Shown piece by piece: positions 6,824-8,065 of a DNA stretch of 8,065 nucleotides. Both the position numbers and the translations under genes were made by a program. The notes beneath the pieces were generated by a model that was not told the origin of the DNA, did not search any database, and saw only the letters and a list, made by a program, of their open reading frames with translations. Source of the DNA: Desulfobacula sp. (GTDB taxonomy: Bacteria > Desulfobacterota > Desulfobacteria > Desulfobacterales > Desulfobacteraceae); the NCBI GenBank assembly GCA_023139225.1, contig JAGLNZ010000560.1, forward strand, positions 1 to 8,065, given 5' to 3'. Each line of letters begins with the position of its first letter. Position 1 is the stretch's first letter.

Positions 6824-7258
6824 ATGAAAAATAAAAACAAAAAAGTTGATGAAATTGAAGTAACATCCCGTCTTCTCAATATAATTCTTGATATGCCGCT
6901 TAAACAACAACTGGACCTTTTAAATACACTGGATACAAGTGGCAATGAAGGGTCAAGAAGACATACCAGAACTCATCTTAAAACACCCTGGGTTGTTTTG
7001 GTTGATCCTGAAAAGGAAAAAGTGTCTTGCGATTATTGTATCAAGGACATCAGCAGATGCGGAATGTTTATTGAAACCAGCAGATCCTTTTCCGTTGGCC
7101 AGAAAATTACAATGAAATTTCAGATACCATCCAGTAAAAGCATATTTAAAATTATGGGAGAAATTGTCAGGTTTCAAAAAAATGGGATTGGTGTAAAATT
7201 TAAACGCCAGTTATCCAGAACGGAACAAAGACCAAGTCCTTTAGTCGTTGTTGCCTGA
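6824..7258 (+). CDS. PilZ-domain c-di-GMP-binding protein
   Basis: Small cytoplasmic protein of 144 aa. Residues 1-40 are a short helical N-terminal segment with no recognised domain. From about 44 to 130 it is a PilZ domain with both hallmark motifs intact: RxxxR (Arg45 to Arg49, RRHTR) and DxSxxG (Asp75, Ser77, Gly80, DISRCG). It should therefore bind c-di-GMP. The core continues with VGQKITMKF, GEIVRF and GIGVKFK, typical PilZ strands. PilZ proteins such as YcgR act as c-di-GMP-dependent brakes on MotA or the rotor, although YcgR also has a YcgR-N domain that is absent here. Position right after motB suggests stator control, by inference. The ribosome site is weak (AAAGA, about 9 bases before ATG). 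It ends four bases from the convergent YkgJ-like gene. Confidence 0.92.
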   Translation: MKNKNKKVDEIEVTSRLLNIILDMPLKQQLDLLNTLDTSGNEGSRRHTRTHLKTPWVVLVDPEKEKVSCDYCIKDISRCGMFIETSRSFSVGQKITMKFQIPSSKSIFKIMGEIVRFQKNGIGVKFKRQLSRTEQRPSPLVVVA

Positions 7259-7262
7259 ATCT

Positions 7263-7688
7263 CTATTTAATAACAGACGTGTCCAGTTTTTCTTTTTCCA
7301 CAGCAACAATTTTTTGAAGATCTTTAAATGGAATATCCTTTTTCATGCCGGGACAGGAGTTTGCCATGGTATTCCAGTTTTCAGGATATTTAATGACAGT
7401 CTGAATAAAAGGCCAGGCTTTACACATATAGGGTTTCACCGGATGGATGGTGCATTGTCTGATTTTATCAAAGAAGATGCAGTACCCGTTTTTAGCAAGT
7501 GTTAGAACATATCTTGATCCGGACTTATCGCAATATCGGGCAATAAATTTTTCAGGATCAACCTTAATATATGTTGAGATATTGATGATATCTTCCCGGG
7601 TGACATAGGTGCCGCCAAACCCGTTGCAGCAGTCACCACATTGTTGGCATTTAAAAATATCATCCCAGGTCTTAAATTCAGAATCCAT
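7263..7688 (-). CDS. YkgJ-family cysteine-cluster protein (putative metal-binding)
   Basis: Small protein of 141 aa with nine cysteines arranged as in the YkgJ/CxxCxxCC family (Pfam 'putative zinc- or iron-chelating domain'): C14-x2-C17-x2-C20-C21 near the N-terminus, then C53, C70, C79, C89 and C112. The segment CTIHPVKPYMCKAWPF corresponds to the family motif C-x5-RP-x2-C-x3-PF, with Lys in place of the usual Arg. There is no signal peptide or membrane segment. The function of the family is unknown beyond presumed metal binding. The start codon lies inside the end of recR with an 11-base overlap, which implies co-transcription and possibly translational coupling. Its stop codon is four bases from that of the convergent PilZ gene. 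Confidence 0.88.
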   Translation of the reverse strand: MDSEFKTWDDIFKCQQCGDCCNGFGGTYVTREDIINISTYIKVDPEKFIARYCDKSGSRYVLTLAKNGYCIFFDKIRQCTIHPVKPYMCKAWPFIQTVIKYPENWNTMANSCPGMKKDIPFKDLQKIVAVEKEKLDTSVIK

Positions 7689-8065
7689 ATCTTTTTTCCA
7701 TTGCTTTTTGCATGGTCAGCTGGTCAATATATTGCAAATCACCGCCCATGGGGATACCGGAAGCAATTCTTGTGATCCTGATCTTTGTTTTTTTAAGTTT
7801 TCCGAGAATATAGGAGGCTGTGGCTTCTCCTTCAACATTGGTTTTCGTGGCAAGGATGATCTCTTTTATCTTTCCGGGAACAGCCCTTTTAAACAATTCC
7901 TCTATCCTGATGTCATCCGGGCCTATGCCGTCAATGGGAGAAAGAGCTCCTCCCAGAATGTGATAGGTTCCGGAGAATGCATTTGATTTTTCTATTGCCA
8001 CCATATCTGTAGGGTTTTCCACAACACAGATGAGGGTTTGATCCCTTAAGGGATCAGAGCATATC
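7678..8065 (-). CDS. recR: Recombination mediator RecR, partial (N-terminus outside the window)
   Basis: RecR acts with RecO and RecF to load RecA on gapped DNA. The open frame runs off the window edge, so the GTG at 8022 is an internal valine codon (ICVVEN), not the start. About 128 residues are visible of a usual total near 200. The visible part begins ICSDPLRD, which includes the last cysteine of the Cys4 zinc finger. It continues through the Toprim domain (VVENPTDM, GTYHILGGALSP, DGIGPDDIRI, NVEGEATASY) and the conserved C-terminal part (TRIASGIPMGGDLQYID). The motifs are intact. It overlaps the YkgJ-like gene by 11 bases. In many genomes dnaX and the YbaB nucleoid protein gene lie upstream of recR; here they would be beyond 8065. 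Confidence 0.95.
   Translation of the reverse strand, partial: ICSDPLRDQTLICVVENPTDMVAIEKSNAFSGTYHILGGALSPIDGIGPDDIRIEELFKRAVPGKIKEIILATKTNVEGEATASYILGKLKKTKIRITRIASGIPMGGDLQYIDQLTMQKAMEKRYGF
8039..8056. repeat. 18-base perfect palindrome inside recR
   Basis: TGATCCCTTAAGGGATCA at 8039-8056 is a perfect 18-base palindrome within the recR codons for SDPLRDQ. As it codes for conserved RecR residues, coincidence is possible, but the codon choices (TTA AGG) complete the symmetry. In RNA it could form only a stem with a very tight loop, so a DNA-level site is the likelier meaning if it has any. Confidence 0.4.

Noticed and set aside
7609..7986. Plus-strand reading frame opposite recR and the YkgJ-like gene (125 codons)
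   Set aside because: It lies antisense to two genes with clear family motifs and shows no recognisable domain; a shadow frame.
7678..8022. A 114-residue complete gene starting at GTG 8022
   Set aside because: The frame stays open to the window edge and the upstream codons encode conserved RecR residues (ICSDPLRD), so this is an internal GTG of a partial recR.

Overview
The window is AT-rich, densely coded chromosomal DNA of a Gram-negative, flagellated bacterium. The gene content (a PomB-like stator, a degenerate HD-GYP response regulator, a LysM envelope protein, a free-standing GspE/PilB-type ATPase, and recR followed by a cysteine-cluster protein) and the codon use fit a sulfate-reducing member of Desulfobacterota, for example Desulfobacterales. 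That assignment is inference from gene style, not from a marker gene. There are no transposons, CRISPR arrays, tRNAs or rRNAs, and no intergenic gap is longer than about 200 bases.

Layout. Positions 1-203 are non-coding and hold a short hairpin and an 8-base direct repeat. Positions 204-2072 (+) encode a complete GspE/PilB-family assembly ATPase. Converging on it is 2127-3146 (-), a secreted LysM protein whose C-terminal two thirds looks like a tandem duplication of an unrecognised domain. Positions 3147-3248 separate two divergent transcription units. This gap holds a 47-base hyphenated palindrome with a sigma70-like promoter readable on each strand.

To the right runs a five-gene (+) cluster with gaps of 30, 4, 17 and 41 bases: an HD-domain nucleotidase-like hydrolase (3249-3806), a response regulator with a degenerate HD-GYP domain (3837-5177), motA (5182-5946), motB (5964-6782) and a PilZ-domain protein (6824-7258). 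The PilZ protein keeps the RxxxR and DxSxxG c-di-GMP-binding motifs. The HD-GYP domain has lost most metal ligands, which suggests a non-catalytic, signalling or scaffolding role. The cluster reads as a sodium-type flagellar stator packaged with its own c-di-GMP-linked control proteins.

The right end is a (-) strand pair: the C-terminal two thirds of recR, running off the window at 8065, overlapping by 11 bases a small YkgJ-like cysteine-cluster protein (7263-7688). The YkgJ-like gene stops only 4 bases from the end of the convergent PilZ gene.

The most interesting items are the palindromic double promoter at 3179-3225, the stator operon with its degenerate HD-GYP protein, and the duplicated domain in the LysM protein.
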